A DNA stretch of 64,000 bases, from contig NZ_JACOII010000065.1 of assembly GCF_016306625.1 (NCBI RefSeq), positions 1 through 64,000 of the forward strand. Direction: 5' to 3'. Shown here in pieces: positions 34,246-43,980 of the stretch. The notes under the pieces are model-generated. The model was not told the DNA's origin, made no database searches, and was given only the letters and a program-made list of their open reading frames with translations. This stretch comes from Xenorhabdus lircayensis (lineage in GTDB: Bacteria; Pseudomonadota; Gammaproteobacteria; Enterobacterales; Enterobacteriaceae). How positions within the stretch are numbered: position 1 is the first letter of the stretch; each line of letters begins with the position of its first letter. The translations under genes and the position numbers were made by a program.

Positions 34246-36493
34246 TCGCGAAACGGGCTAACCAGAGTCTTGATCATATCCTCAGTGATCTTAATGGTCA
34301 TGTATTGGGACTAACTGACGATGATGCCGTAGAACGTTTAGGGCAGTACGGTATCAATGAAGTTGCACATGAGAAAAATCTCCATGCCTTGATTCAGCTT
34401 ATTACCGCTTTCCACAACCCGTTCATCTATGTATTGCTACTACTGGCTGCAATCAGTTTTTGTACTGATTACTTATTGCCATCATCCAATGGGGATGAAA
34501 TGAGTCTTACGGACGTCATGATTATCTTACTGATGATCACATTGAGCGGATTGCTGCGATTTTGGCAAGAATATCGTACAAATAAGGCTTCTGAAACTTT
34601 GAAATCGATGGTTAATACAACAGCAACCGTGCTGAGACGTTCTTCCCATGACACCAAACTACAGAAAAAAAATTCCAATTAAGTATTTGGTGCCGACCGT
34701 ATTGTTAATCCATGGATTAACAAAAGGAGATTGGTTCGATGCTGCGTTGTTTGCACTAGCTGTTGCTGTTGGATTAACGTCTGAAATGTTGCCAAGGATT
34801 GTCAGCTCCAATTTGGCGAAGGGTGCCATTGCCATGTCAAAGAAAAAAGTCATTGTAAAACGACTCAATGCAATACAGAACTTTGGTGCAATGGACGTGT
34901 TATGTACCGATAAAAGGAACATTGATCCAAGACAAAATTATTCTCCGGCATTATTTAGATACAGAGGGCAGGAAAGATGCCTCTGTACTTCATTGGGCTT
35001 GGCTAAACAGCTCTCATCAAAGCGGGACTAGAAACCTAATGGATCAAGCGATTGTCAGGTATGGGAGCGGAAATTAAGGCATCAATTTTCTTCGCAGCTA
35101 CAGAAAAATTGATGAGTTGTCTTTTGATTTTGTTAGACGCAGTTTATCAATTTCTATACAGGATTTGTGTAAAAATCATCAATTAGTCTGTAAGGGCGCC
35201 GCTGAGGAAATGCTATCAGTTTGCTCCTATATAAGAATAAAGGAGCAAATTATTCCTCTCACTGAAGAAAATTGCAACAATTAAATGGAACTAGTTAGTA
35301 GCTATAACGAACAAGGTTTCAGGGTGTTAATCTTAGCAACACGGGAGTTAAGTCCTGATGAAGTGAAGCATCCGCTTTCTGTTACTGATGAAAAGGAGAT
35401 GGTACTACAAGGTTTATTAACATTTTTAGATCCGTTAAAAGAGAGTGCTGCAATGGTAATTGCGGTATTAAGGGGAAATGGCGTTTCGGTTAAGGTGCTT
35501 ACCGGAGATAATCCTGTCATTACGGCTAAAGTTTGTCACGATGTGGATTTAGATTCTGGAAATATTCATTCTTGTTGGCCCTGATATTGAACTAATGAGC
35601 GATGAAGACCTTTCAAAAGAAGTGGAATTAAGGTCGGTCTTTTGTAAGTTAACCTCTCTGCAAAAATCACGTATTTTAAAATTATTGCAAAATAATGGCC
35701 ATACGGTTGGTTTTCTTGGTAATGGAATAAATGACGCACTGGCATTCCGGGATGCTGATATCGGAATTTTCGTTGATACAAGGACGGATATCGCAAAAGA
35801 GTCAGCAGATATCATTCTGCTTGAGAAAAATCTGATGGTATTAGAGGAGGGGGCATTAAGGGAAGAGCAACGTTTGGGAATATCACCAAGTATTTAAATA
35901 TGACGGTCAGTTCAAATTTTGGGAACGTATTTTCTGTACTGGTTGCCAGTGCATTTATTCCATTTTTGCTGATGTTAGCCATTCATCTGCTTGTACAAAA
36001 CCTAATGTACGATATTTCACAACTGTCTTTGTCGCGAGACAAAATGGACAATGAGTTTCTGAAAAAGCCGCACAAGTGGGATACAAAGAATATCGAACAT
36101 TTTATGATTTGGATTGGCTCCACATCCTCTATCTTCGACATCACGACATACGCTGTTATGTGGTCTGTATTTGCAGCTAACAGTTTAGAACATCAAGCCT
36201 TATTTCAATTGGGATGGTTTGTGGAAGGGTTACTGTTACAGACATTAGTTGTTCATATGTTGCGTACACAAAAAATTCCGTTTGTGCAAAGTACGGCTGC
36301 ATTACTTGTTTTATTAATGACACTAATCATAATGGTACTGGGTATTTACATTTCGTTTTCCCCTTTTGGTACCCTAATTGGGTTACAGCCACTACCGTGG
36401 GAATATTTTCCATTATTAATTGGGACTCTAATAAGCTACTGCATCGTTGCCCAGATGATGAAGCGATTTTACATTCATCGATTTGGTGGATAG
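34246..36493 (+). pseudogene. mgtB: Decayed Mg2+-transport P-type ATPase (mgtA/mgtB)
   Basis: Fragments in changing frames align in order with MgtA/MgtB. These are AKRANQSLDHILSDLNGHVLGLTDDDAVERLGQYGINEVAHEK and the first membrane pair (34246-34670), a deletion of the actuator region, [25 protein letters not shown]...[16 protein letters not shown] (to 34915), and a frameshift inside the phosphorylation motif DKTGTLT (read DK-RN, or GTLIQDK in the next frame). Then come the nucleotide-binding domain with a stop (35282), LDPLKESAAMVIAVLRGNGVSVKVLTGDNPVITAKVCHDV, VGFLGNGINDALAFRDADIGIFVDTRTDIAKESADIILLEKNLMVLEEG (GDGxND changed to GNGxND), and the C-terminal membrane domain (35900-36493). At least four disabling lesions. 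Confidence 0.93.
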
Positions 36494-37720
36494 TTGTAAA
36501 TAATTCTCATTAATTAATTTGTTATTCTGTATGGACTAAGTGAGTAATCCATACAAAAAGTATGGTATTAAAACTCTCAACATAACAAAATTTTTGTGGA
36601 TATTTAGAATAGGTCTTGATGTTATTCTTTGAATATGAACCTTCTATCACAATATAAATGAATTTAAGGAAGTAATAGAGTTATATTTATATGTTATTTT
36701 TTTTATTTGAAACGCCAATTTAAATCGTCCTTTGCTACTTGTATTTAAAGTTAAGTAGAATAAATTTCTTTTTCATATTTATCTTTCCATCTGTGTTCAT
36801 TTCTTTTCATTCAGAATATCTATTCATCTTTTAATTGGGTTTTATGTAGTAATAAATTGTTGCCAAATTTGCATTTGGGAATGATTTTATATCTATATTT
36901 TATGTTATTTAAGTAAATTAATTTTTGGGTACTAGGATATTTTACTTTTGAATCTGGTTGTTATCGGTGTGTTTTAGAATAGCCTATAAAACATTGATTA
37001 TTCTTATCATTTATGAGATGTCTGGAAATTTAATTGATCATTTTTTCTTATGATTTATGTGTATAAGCTAGCCAATGAGAGGAAATAATCATCAAAGGGC
37101 GTTTAGTTAAATTCATGTCACAGACAGGCTGTATATACGTTTATTTAGTTTAAATAAACTAATTAATTATCATGGTTAGGAGTAGCTTTGATAGCTCTTA
37201 AGAGGCGTGAATTTTGTTGAATTAGCAAAGCCTTGCTGGTTGTGTTTACTGGGGGAAAAGGATACAGATGTTTTTTTATTTCAATATCATACTGTATTTT
37301 ATCTTATTTTTGTGATCTGTGTGATATTTGTGTTCAAAGTGGGTGGAGTACCCCCCTTTCTTCTGTGTGAAAATAGTACGATCGTAAATTAAAAATGATC
37401 AGACTGGTAGCTTTTTAATAACTAGTATTCACATATAATTAATAAATTTGGCATAACTATGATCTAAGTCAAGTTATAGTGGAAGATGAGTACCTACCTA
37501 CATTATCAAGAGACAAATTTTACTAAGATATTGGTAATTTTACTAAAGGGAAGATTTTTTATCGTTATTTTGGATTTATAAGTTTAATAGATCGCATAAA
37601 ACAAAAAACAGTCCCTAATATTTTTATTTAAATAATTTAACTTATTAATTGTGGACTATTTCTTGTTTTCTGTTGCTTGAATAGTTAATGAGCTAGAATC
37701 ATAATAAAAAGTGTTAGTTT
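36494..37720. other. AT-rich region upstream of flhDC without genes
   Basis: No gene with recognisable content is seen. A 61-codon frame at 37207 lacks a ribosome binding site and homology. The region is very AT-rich with long T and A runs, which is typical of H-NS-bound DNA, and may contain distant flhDC control sites. Confidence 0.4.
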
Positions 37721-37736
37721 TGTGATCATGATCACA
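37721..37736. promoter_or_regulatory. CRP-type binding site upstream of flhDC
   Basis: TGTGATCATGATCACA is a perfect match to the CRP consensus TGTGA-N6-TCACA. CRP activates flhDC in E. coli from a site centred 71.5 bp before the transcription start. If the same spacing holds, transcription starts near 37800, about 260 bp before the flhD ATG. Confidence 0.8.
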
Positions 37737-37804
37737 TAGTATTTAAAATGACATATGTTCTCCGTTGTATAAGTTGATGATTCAGGAGTAAAGTTAATTA
37801 GCAT

Positions 37805-37818
37805 TAAGAATATTCTTA
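37805..37818. promoter_or_regulatory. RcsAB-box-like palindrome in the flhDC leader
   Basis: TAAGAATATTCTTA is a perfect palindrome matching the RcsAB box consensus. It lies 83 bp (centre to centre) downstream of the CRP site. In E. coli the RcsB box of flhDC lies just after the transcription start, at nearly the same distance from the CRP site, and represses the operon. An RcsA-like gene is at 27063-27674. Confidence 0.75.
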
Positions 37819-38060
37819 ATCAATTGTGGCAAGTGCATTACTCAGATGACGCAATAATACTTTCACAACCCATTACCGAAATATTTTAGAAATTGGGCGA
37901 TCCCAAGAGTAATACAAAGGACAGTTACTGCTCTGGCTAAAGATGTATATTTCAGTTATGTCGGAGATTATTGAATCTCATGCTACTGGTAATTTTGTCG
38001 TGAGTGATTCTTTGATCACTTAATTTAATTTTTTCATGTAATCGGACGGGATATATAGAA

Positions 38061-38411
38061 ATGAGTACGGTTGAATTGCTCAAACATATTTATGACATAA
38101 ATTTATCGTATTTGCTTTTAGCACAACGGCTAATTAACCATGAGAAAGCATCTGCGATGTTCCGTTTAGGTATTAGTGAATCGCTGGCTGATACGTTGGC
38201 CGAGCTGACATTGCCTCAGTTAGTAAAATTAGCTGAAACTAACCAACTGATTTGCCATTTTAGGTTTGAAGACCACGAAACCGTGCAGCAGTTAACGAAA
38301 GAATCGCGGGTGGACGATCTGCAACAAATTCATACAGGTATCTTGCTGTCTACTCATCTTTTTCAGCAGTTATCCGCTCAGGATGACACTTCAATCAAGA
38401 AAAGAGCGTAA
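38061..38411 (+). CDS. flhD: Flagellar master regulator FlhD
   Basis: The 116-residue protein has the FlhD pattern [69 protein letters not shown]. With FlhC it forms the FlhD4C2 activator of class 2 flagellar promoters. It is followed after 2 bp by flhC. Upstream lie CRP-type and RcsAB-type sites. Confidence 0.97.
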   Translation: MSTVELLKHIYDINLSYLLLAQRLINHEKASAMFRLGISESLADTLAELTLPQLVKLAETNQLICHFRFEDHETVQQLTKESRVDDLQQIHTGILLSTHLFQQLSAQDDTSIKKRA

Positions 38412-38413
38412 AG

Positions 38414-38995
38414 ATGGTTGAAAAAAGTATTGTTCAGGAAGCGAAAGATATTCAACTGGCAATGGAACTGATCACTTTGGGCGCGCGATTGCAGATGCTT
38501 GAAAGTGAAACGCAATTAAGCAGGGGCCGATTGATCAGATTGTATAAAGAGTTGCGGGGAAGCCCTCCGCCTAAAGGGATGCTCCCCTTTTCGACGGATT
38601 GGTTTATGACTTGGGAACAGAATATTCATTCGTCAATGTTCTACAATGCTTACCGTTTTCTGTTGAAAAGTGGACATTGTGAAGGTGTAGAGGTTGTTGT
38701 CAAAGCTTATCGGCTGTACCTTGAGCAATGTCCCCCAAGTAGTGATGAAGGGCCTGTTTTGGCATTAACCAGAGCTTGGACACTGGTTCGTTTTGTTGGC
38801 AGTGGTATGTTACAGCCAACAGGGTGTCGCTGCTGTGGTGGAACTTTCATCACACATGCTCACCAACCGGTAAATAGCTTTGTTTGCAGTCTTTGCCAAC
38901 CACCTTCACGGGCAGTAAAAAAACGTAAACTTTCCACTCAACCTGCCGATACTAATTCACAACTGCTGGATGGATTTGCTCAGCAAGCTATGTGA
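38414..38995 (+). CDS. flhC: Flagellar master regulator FlhC
   Basis: The 193-residue protein matches FlhC ([62 protein letters not shown]). Its four zinc-binding cysteines are in [10 protein letters not shown] and FVCSLCQPP near the C-terminus. It provides the DNA-binding specificity of the FlhDC complex. It is co-transcribed with flhD. Confidence 0.97.
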   Translation: MVEKSIVQEAKDIQLAMELITLGARLQMLESETQLSRGRLIRLYKELRGSPPPKGMLPFSTDWFMTWEQNIHSSMFYNAYRFLLKSGHCEGVEVVVKAYRLYLEQCPPSSDEGPVLALTRAWTLVRFVGSGMLQPTGCRCCGGTFITHAHQPVNSFVCSLCQPPSRAVKKRKLSTQPADTNSQLLDGFAQQAM

Positions 38996-39017
38996 ATTTA
39001 AATGGGAAATTAAAATT

Positions 39018-39052
39018 CAGGTTACAGGTTTGAACATAAAATCTGTAACCTG
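39018..39052 (+). terminator. Hairpin between flhC and motA
   Basis: CAGGTTACAG at 39018-39027 pairs perfectly with CTGTAACCTG at 39043-39052 over a 15-base loop. No T-run follows, so it may protect or partly end the flhDC transcript. I see no sigma-28 promoter before motA. Confidence 0.55.
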
Positions 39053-39129
39053 CCATTACACCCTTCTTCATTTATTAATTCGCCCTGTTCAAATCCCATC
39101 TGCTCACCAACTTAGCTAAAGGATATCGC

Positions 39130-40011
39130 GTGTTAGTACTTTTAGGATATATCGTGGTTTTTGGTGCGGTAATTGGTGGCTATCTGCTTGTCGGTGGCCA
39201 CATGGGCGCACTTTATCAGCCAGCGGAATTTTTGATTATTGCCGGTGCGGGAATTGGCGCTTTTATCGTGGGCAATAATGGCAAGGCGATAAAGGCAACA
39301 CTGCGTGTTTTACCAAAAGTATTGCGCAGATCAAAATACAACAAAGCAATGTATATGGATCTCATGGCGTTGCAGTTCCGCCTACTATCCAAATCCCGCC
39401 AGAATGGGCTTCTGGCTTTGGAACGGGATATTGAGAATCCACATCAAAGCGACATTTTCACACAGTATCCTCGTTTGTTAAAAGATCAGCATTTGATGGA
39501 TTTCATCACTGACTACATGCGCCTGATCATCAGCGGTAACATGAATCCTCATGAAATCGAAGCCTTGATGGATGAAGAAATCGAGACTTACGAACAGGAG
39601 AGTGAAGTACCGGCTACCAGTTTGGCAATGGTAGGGGATTCACTGCCTGCATTCGGGATTGTTGCTGCCGTAATGGGGGTAGTTCACGCACTGGGATCTG
39701 CGGATCGTCCGGCAGGAGAACTGGGCGCTTTGATCGCGCATGCGATGGTGGGAACATTTCTGGGGATCTTATTGGCTTATGGTTTTGTTTCTCCTTTGGC
39801 GACGCTACTTCGTCAGCGCAGTAGCGAACAAGTCAAAATGATGCAATGCATCAAAGTGACACTGCTTTCTAGTTTGAATGGTTATGCACCACAAATCGCG
39901 GTTGAATTCGGTCGGAAAACATTATTCCTCACAGATCGTCCTTCATTTACCGAACTTGAAGAGCATGTTCGTCGGGTTAAAGCCCCTGTACAACAAGAAG
40001 TTGAAGAATAA
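39130..40011 (+). CDS. motA: Flagellar motor stator protein MotA
   Basis: The 293-residue protein has four membrane helices (1-25, 33-52, about 170-192, 200-223) and the large cytoplasmic loop with the charged residues that touch FliG. The signature [66 protein letters not shown] lies at about 160-225. The start is GTG at 39130, matching [12 protein letters not shown] of relatives. MotAB conducts protons to drive rotation. motB begins 2 bp after the stop. Confidence 0.96.
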   Translation: MLVLLGYIVVFGAVIGGYLLVGGHMGALYQPAEFLIIAGAGIGAFIVGNNGKAIKATLRVLPKVLRRSKYNKAMYMDLMALQFRLLSKSRQNGLLALERDIENPHQSDIFTQYPRLLKDQHLMDFITDYMRLIISGNMNPHEIEALMDEEIETYEQESEVPATSLAMVGDSLPAFGIVAAVMGVVHALGSADRPAGELGALIAHAMVGTFLGILLAYGFVSPLATLLRQRSSEQVKMMQCIKVTLLSSLNGYAPQIAVEFGRKTLFLTDRPSFTELEEHVRRVKAPVQQEVEE

Positions 40012-40013
40012 TT

Positions 40014-41030
40014 ATGAGAGCGAATAATGTTTCTGTCATCAGAATAAAGAAACGTAAAAAACATAATTCTCATCATTTCGGCGGATCATGGAAGATTGCG
40101 TATGCGGATTTTATGACTGCAATGATGGCATTCTTTCTGGTTATGTGGTTGATATCAATTGCCAGTCCACAAGAATTGACCAGCATTGCAGAATATTTCC
40201 GTACCCCTTTGCAGGTAGCAATCAATAAGGGGCAACAAAGCAGTGACAGCACAAATCCGATCCCCGGAGGAGGGGATGATGTTTTCCAACAGGATGGGGA
40301 AGTTTTCCGCCAATCTCAATTGGTTGAAACCAGTGAGGAAACACGTCGCCTGAATCGATTGCGCCAGCAACTTGATCAACTGATTATTACCGATCCTCGT
40401 CTTAAAGAGCTGCGTCCTCATTTATTGATAGACATGATGGATGAAGGATTGCGGATTCAGATTGTCGATAGGGAAAACCGTCCGATGTTCATGATTGGCA
40501 GTGCAAAGGTTGAGAGTTACATGAGCGATATCTTGCGGGCAATTGCGCCGATCTTGAATGATATTCCAAACAAAGTCAGCCTTTCTGGTCATACTGATAA
40601 TTTACAGTATGTCAATGGTCAGCGGGGTTACAGTAACTGGGAACTTTCTTCTGATCGTGCCAATGCGTCAAGGCGTGAATTGCTACTTGGTGGTTTAGAT
40701 GAAATCAAAATCCTGCGGGTTGTGGGTATGGCATCCACCGTGAGCATGCAGAAGGGTATTGATCCGAATGCGTCGGTTAACCGTCGTATCAGCATTATTG
40801 TACTGAATAAAGATGCGGAAAAACGGATTGAGCAGGAAAACAGTGGCGGTAACGCCATGACAGCTAACAATAGTATGGATATGCAAGAAGTCATCAGAAC
40901 GGATTCGAATGAGGGAACGCCTTCTCAGCAACCTACCGAACAATCCCATGTGATCATAAAACATGAAATCACAAAACCGGAGCAGCCATCGGCTGAACCG
41001 CCCAGTGATACTAATAAGGTGACAGAGTAA
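40014..41030 (+). CDS. motB: Flagellar motor stator protein MotB
   Basis: The 338-residue protein has a basic N-terminus, one membrane helix ([23 protein letters not shown]) with the essential proton-carrying Asp32, and an OmpA-like peptidoglycan-binding domain ([32 protein letters not shown], about 185-235). The tail is longer and acidic/Pro-rich ([14 protein letters not shown] to the end). It anchors the stator to the cell wall. It belongs to the motAB-cheAW operon. Confidence 0.96.
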   Translation: MRANNVSVIRIKKRKKHNSHHFGGSWKIAYADFMTAMMAFFLVMWLISIASPQELTSIAEYFRTPLQVAINKGQQSSDSTNPIPGGGDDVFQQDGEVFRQSQLVETSEETRRLNRLRQQLDQLIITDPRLKELRPHLLIDMMDEGLRIQIVDRENRPMFMIGSAKVESYMSDILRAIAPILNDIPNKVSLSGHTDNLQYVNGQRGYSNWELSSDRANASRRELLLGGLDEIKILRVVGMASTVSMQKGIDPNASVNRRISIIVLNKDAEKRIEQENSGGNAMTANNSMDMQEVIRTDSNEGTPSQQPTEQSHVIIKHEITKPEQPSAEPPSDTNKVTE

Positions 41031-41036
41031 GTAACG

Positions 41037-43238
41037 ATGGATATTACCGCGTTTTATCAGACTTTCTTTGATGAAGCAGATGAGTTATTGGCCGATATGG
41101 AACAGCATTTATTGCTGCTCAACGCCGATGAACCTGATCATGAACAGTTAAACGCAATATTTCGCAGCGCCCACTCCATTAAGGGGGGCGCTGCGACTTT
41201 TGGTTTTGCCAAGCTACAGCAAACTACGCATGTTTTGGAGAATCTGCTCGACAGTGCTAGACGTGACGAAATACGTCTGACCATTGACATTATCAACCTG
41301 TTTTTAGAAGCGAAAGATATTATGCAGCAACAATTGGATGCCCATAAAAGTTCTCAGGAGCCGGATGAAGATACATTCAATTATATCTGCGAGACACTAC
41401 GTCAGCTTGCATTAGAATTACTGGAAGATAAGCAAGAAGAGAAGCAAAAAGAAGAATGTGTTGCTGCAACACCTGAAACGCAGACTGAACTTACCACGGA
41501 AGAAATTGTAAATGAAGCGGAGGAAAAACAGACGGGAGCCGTATCCCAACCTTCTCCCGTAGCTAAATCCGCTCATGGGCAGATCCGTGTTCATTTATCC
41601 GGGCTGAAAGAACGTGAAGTCGCTTTGATGAAGGATGAATTGGGGCATCTTGGTGACATTTATGATGTAGAACAGACTTCAGACAGCATTGAAGCATCAT
41701 TGATCACATCTGCGACAGAAGATGATATTACGGCAGTGTTGTGTTTTGTGATTGAGCCTGAACAGATAACATTTTTGCCAACGAATGAATCTCAGTCGGA
41801 AAATACGGACACTGAAACAGCGCAAGATGCTGTAGTAAAAACTACTGTAAAAACCACAGTAGACAATAGTGCAAAAGAAAGTACAGAAGAAAAAAATACA
41901 GAACAAGAGACTACAGCGGCAAATACGGTCGCTACAAATAAGCCACAACCGGATAATATTCCGAAAAAAACAGATGTACATGAAGTAGGGCGTCCAGCGC
42001 CACGTCCAGCGGCGGGATCACCACGCCAACGTGCGGAATCCTCCAGTATTCGTGTTGCGGTTGAAAAGGTCGATCAACTTATCAACTTAGTGGGTGAATT
42101 GGTCATTACCCAATCGATGCTAGCACAGCACTGTAATGGTCTAGAACCCACAAAACATAGCGAACTGCTGAGTTGTATGGCCCAATTGCAGCGAAACTCC
42201 CGTGATTTGCAAGAATCGGTCATGTCAATCCGTATGATGCCAATGGAATACGTTTTCAGCCGTTATCCGCGTTTGGTGCGTGATTTGGCTGGAAAACTCA
42301 ATAAGAAAGTGGAACTGACACTGATTGGTAGCTCAACAGAACTGGATAAGAGTTTGATTGAGCGGATGATCGATCCTCTTACACACTTGGTACGTAATAG
42401 TCTTGACCATGGTATCGAAAGCCCTGAAAAACGTCTCGCAGCCGGTAAATCAGAAACTGGGAATTTGACTCTGGCAGCTGAACATCAGGGCGGAAACATC
42501 TGTATTGAAGTCATTGATGATGGTGCAGGCCTAAACCGTGAGAAGATCTTGGCAAAAGCGCAGTCTCAAGGACTGAGCATCAGTGAAAACATGAGCAATG
42601 AAGAAGTGGCCATGCTGATTTTTGCTCCTGGATTCTCTACCGCAGAAGTGGTAACGGATGTTTCTGGTCGTGGTGTTGGCATGGATGTGGTTAAGCGCAA
42701 CATTCAGGATATGGGTGGGCAGATTCAGATCAACTTCCAGGAAGGGAAGGGGACAGTCATTCGCATTCTGCTGCCACTGACATTAGCAATACTGGATGGT
42801 ATGTCTGTCAGAGTGAATAATGAAGTTTTCATTCTACCACTGGGTGCAGTGGTCAGCTCATTGCAGCCACAAGATGAAGATATTTATCCATTGGCGGGTG
42901 ATGAAAAGTTATTACAGGTACGTGGTGAATATTTACCGCTGCTTGAGCTGTATCGCATATTCGATATCCCTCATGGAGAAAACGATCCAACGAAAGGCAT
43001 TGCCGTCATTGTGCAGAGTGCCGGGCGCCGTTATGCATTGCTGGTGGATAAACTAGTAGGGCAGCATCAGGTCGTTGTTAAAAATATTGAGAGTAATTAC
43101 CGCAAAGTGCCGGGTATTTCGGCGGCCACCATCATGGGGGATGGTAGTGTTGCACTCATTATTGATATCCCTGCTTTGCAGAAACTCAACCATGAACAGT
43201 TGGCCGAGCGCAAAGCGGAACTGGTGAATAACAAATAA
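41037..43238 (+). CDS. cheA: Chemotaxis histidine kinase CheA
   Basis: The 733-residue protein has all five CheA domains. P1 has the phosphorylated His46 in FRSAHSIKGGAATFGF, P2 follows at about 175-240, then a long acidic linker (about 240-320, richer in Thr/Glu than in E. coli). P3 is the dimerisation domain (VEKVDQLINLVGELVITQSML), P4 the kinase (LVRNSLDHGIESPEKR; DDGAGLNREKI; GRGVGMDVVKRNIQ) and P5 the CheW-like domain at the C-terminus. E. coli CheA is about 654 residues, so the extra length is mainly the linker. It passes phosphate to CheY and CheB. Confidence 0.97.
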   Translation: MDITAFYQTFFDEADELLADMEQHLLLLNADEPDHEQLNAIFRSAHSIKGGAATFGFAKLQQTTHVLENLLDSARRDEIRLTIDIINLFLEAKDIMQQQLDAHKSSQEPDEDTFNYICETLRQLALELLEDKQEEKQKEECVAATPETQTELTTEEIVNEAEEKQTGAVSQPSPVAKSAHGQIRVHLSGLKEREVALMKDELGHLGDIYDVEQTSDSIEASLITSATEDDITAVLCFVIEPEQITFLPTNESQSENTDTETAQDAVVKTTVKTTVDNSAKESTEEKNTEQETTAANTVATNKPQPDNIPKKTDVHEVGRPAPRPAAGSPRQRAESSSIRVAVEKVDQLINLVGELVITQSMLAQHCNGLEPTKHSELLSCMAQLQRNSRDLQESVMSIRMMPMEYVFSRYPRLVRDLAGKLNKKVELTLIGSSTELDKSLIERMIDPLTHLVRNSLDHGIESPEKRLAAGKSETGNLTLAAEHQGGNICIEVIDDGAGLNREKILAKAQSQGLSISENMSNEEVAMLIFAPGFSTAEVVTDVSGRGVGMDVVKRNIQDMGGQIQINFQEGKGTVIRILLPLTLAILDGMSVRVNNEVFILPLGAVVSSLQPQDEDIYPLAGDEKLLQVRGEYLPLLELYRIFDIPHGENDPTKGIAVIVQSAGRRYALLVDKLVGQHQVVVKNIESNYRKVPGISAATIMGDGSVALIIDIPALQKLNHEQLAERKAELVNNK

Positions 43239-43250
43239 GATATATCCAAT

Positions 43251-43293
43251 AGATTTCAAGTTGCCGCTCAGCCAACAAAGCGGCAGCTTGAAA
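43251..43293. repeat. REP-like inverted repeat between cheA and cheW
   Basis: ATTTCAAGTTGCCGCTCAG faces CAACAAAGCGGCAGCTTGAAA across a short loop; GTTGCCGCT pairs with AGCGGCAGC with mismatches. Related copies lie at 7287-7392, 10028-10072, 26927-26963, about 30327-30380 and about 33209-33250. The family is intergenic and not a gene. Confidence 0.65.
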
Positions 43294-43333
43294 TGATGAA
43301 GGATATAGTCATCTCACAGTAAAAGGTAACATC

Positions 43334-43831
43334 ATGTCAGCCATAGAAGAATTCAATAAATTATCGGGGGAAACGACCGGAAAGGAATATCTGGTTTTCA
43401 CCTTGGGTGACGAAGAGTATGGAATTGAGATACTGAAAGTGCAGGAAATTCGTGGTTATGACCACGTTACCCGTATTGCGAACACGCCTACCTTTATAAA
43501 GGGAATCACCAACCTGCGCGGAGTGATTGTTCCCATTATTGACTTGAGGATCAAATTCTCACAGGAAGATATCACGTATAACGATAACACCGTTGTTATT
43601 GTCCTGAACCTGCTTAACCGAGTTGTCGGGATTGTAGTTGATGGCGTGTCTGACGTACTTTCTTTGAAAGAAAATCAAATCTGTCCTGCCCCAGAATTTG
43701 CAGTCACCTTATCCACAGAATACCTGACAGGGCTTGGCTCCATTGATGAGCGAATGTTGATTCTGGTCGATATCGAAAAACTCCTCAACAGTGAAGAAAT
43801 GGCATTGGTAGATTCCGTTGCCAAAGGCTGA
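43334..43831 (+). CDS. cheW: Chemotaxis coupling protein CheW
   Basis: The 165-residue CheW-fold protein ([61 protein letters not shown]...[11 protein letters not shown]) has the normal length. It links receptors to CheA. It is the last gene of the motAB-cheAW unit and is followed by a stable hairpin, after which a separate sigma-28 promoter starts the receptor operon. Confidence 0.96.
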   Translation: MSAIEEFNKLSGETTGKEYLVFTLGDEEYGIEILKVQEIRGYDHVTRIANTPTFIKGITNLRGVIVPIIDLRIKFSQEDITYNDNTVVIVLNLLNRVVGIVVDGVSDVLSLKENQICPAPEFAVTLSTEYLTGLGSIDERMLILVDIEKLLNSEEMALVDSVAKG

Positions 43832-43837
43832 TGTTAC

Positions 43838-43867
43838 GGGGCTGTTGTGATAAAAAACAGCAGCCCT
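43838..43867 (+). terminator. Hairpin after cheW
   Basis: GGGCTGTTGT (43839-43848) pairs with ACAGCAGCCC (43857-43866), about 10 bp with one G-U, loop of eight bases. The T-run is weak. Confidence 0.6.
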
Positions 43868-43919
43868 ATTGCTCCAGATCAAAAAAAGTCTGTAAAAACT
43901 CAATTTTTGGAATTACACA

Positions 43920-43946
43920 TAAAGTTCCCTTTAAGCGTGCCGATAA
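43920..43946 (+). promoter_or_regulatory. Sigma-28 (FliA) promoter of the receptor-che operon
   Basis: TAAAGTTC at 43920-43927, an 11-bp spacer and GCCGATAA at 43939-43946 match the class 3 flagellar consensus TAAAGTTT-N11-GCCGATAA with one mismatch. It lies 34 bp upstream of the receptor start at 43981. Confidence 0.92.
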
Positions 43947-43980
43947 CACTGGCATAGCAATTCATTACAAAAGGGAAGTC

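Noticed and set aside
37207..37392. 61-codon hydrophobic frame upstream of flhDC
   Set aside because: It is AT-rich with no ribosome binding site; hydrophobic content is expected by chance in T-rich DNA.
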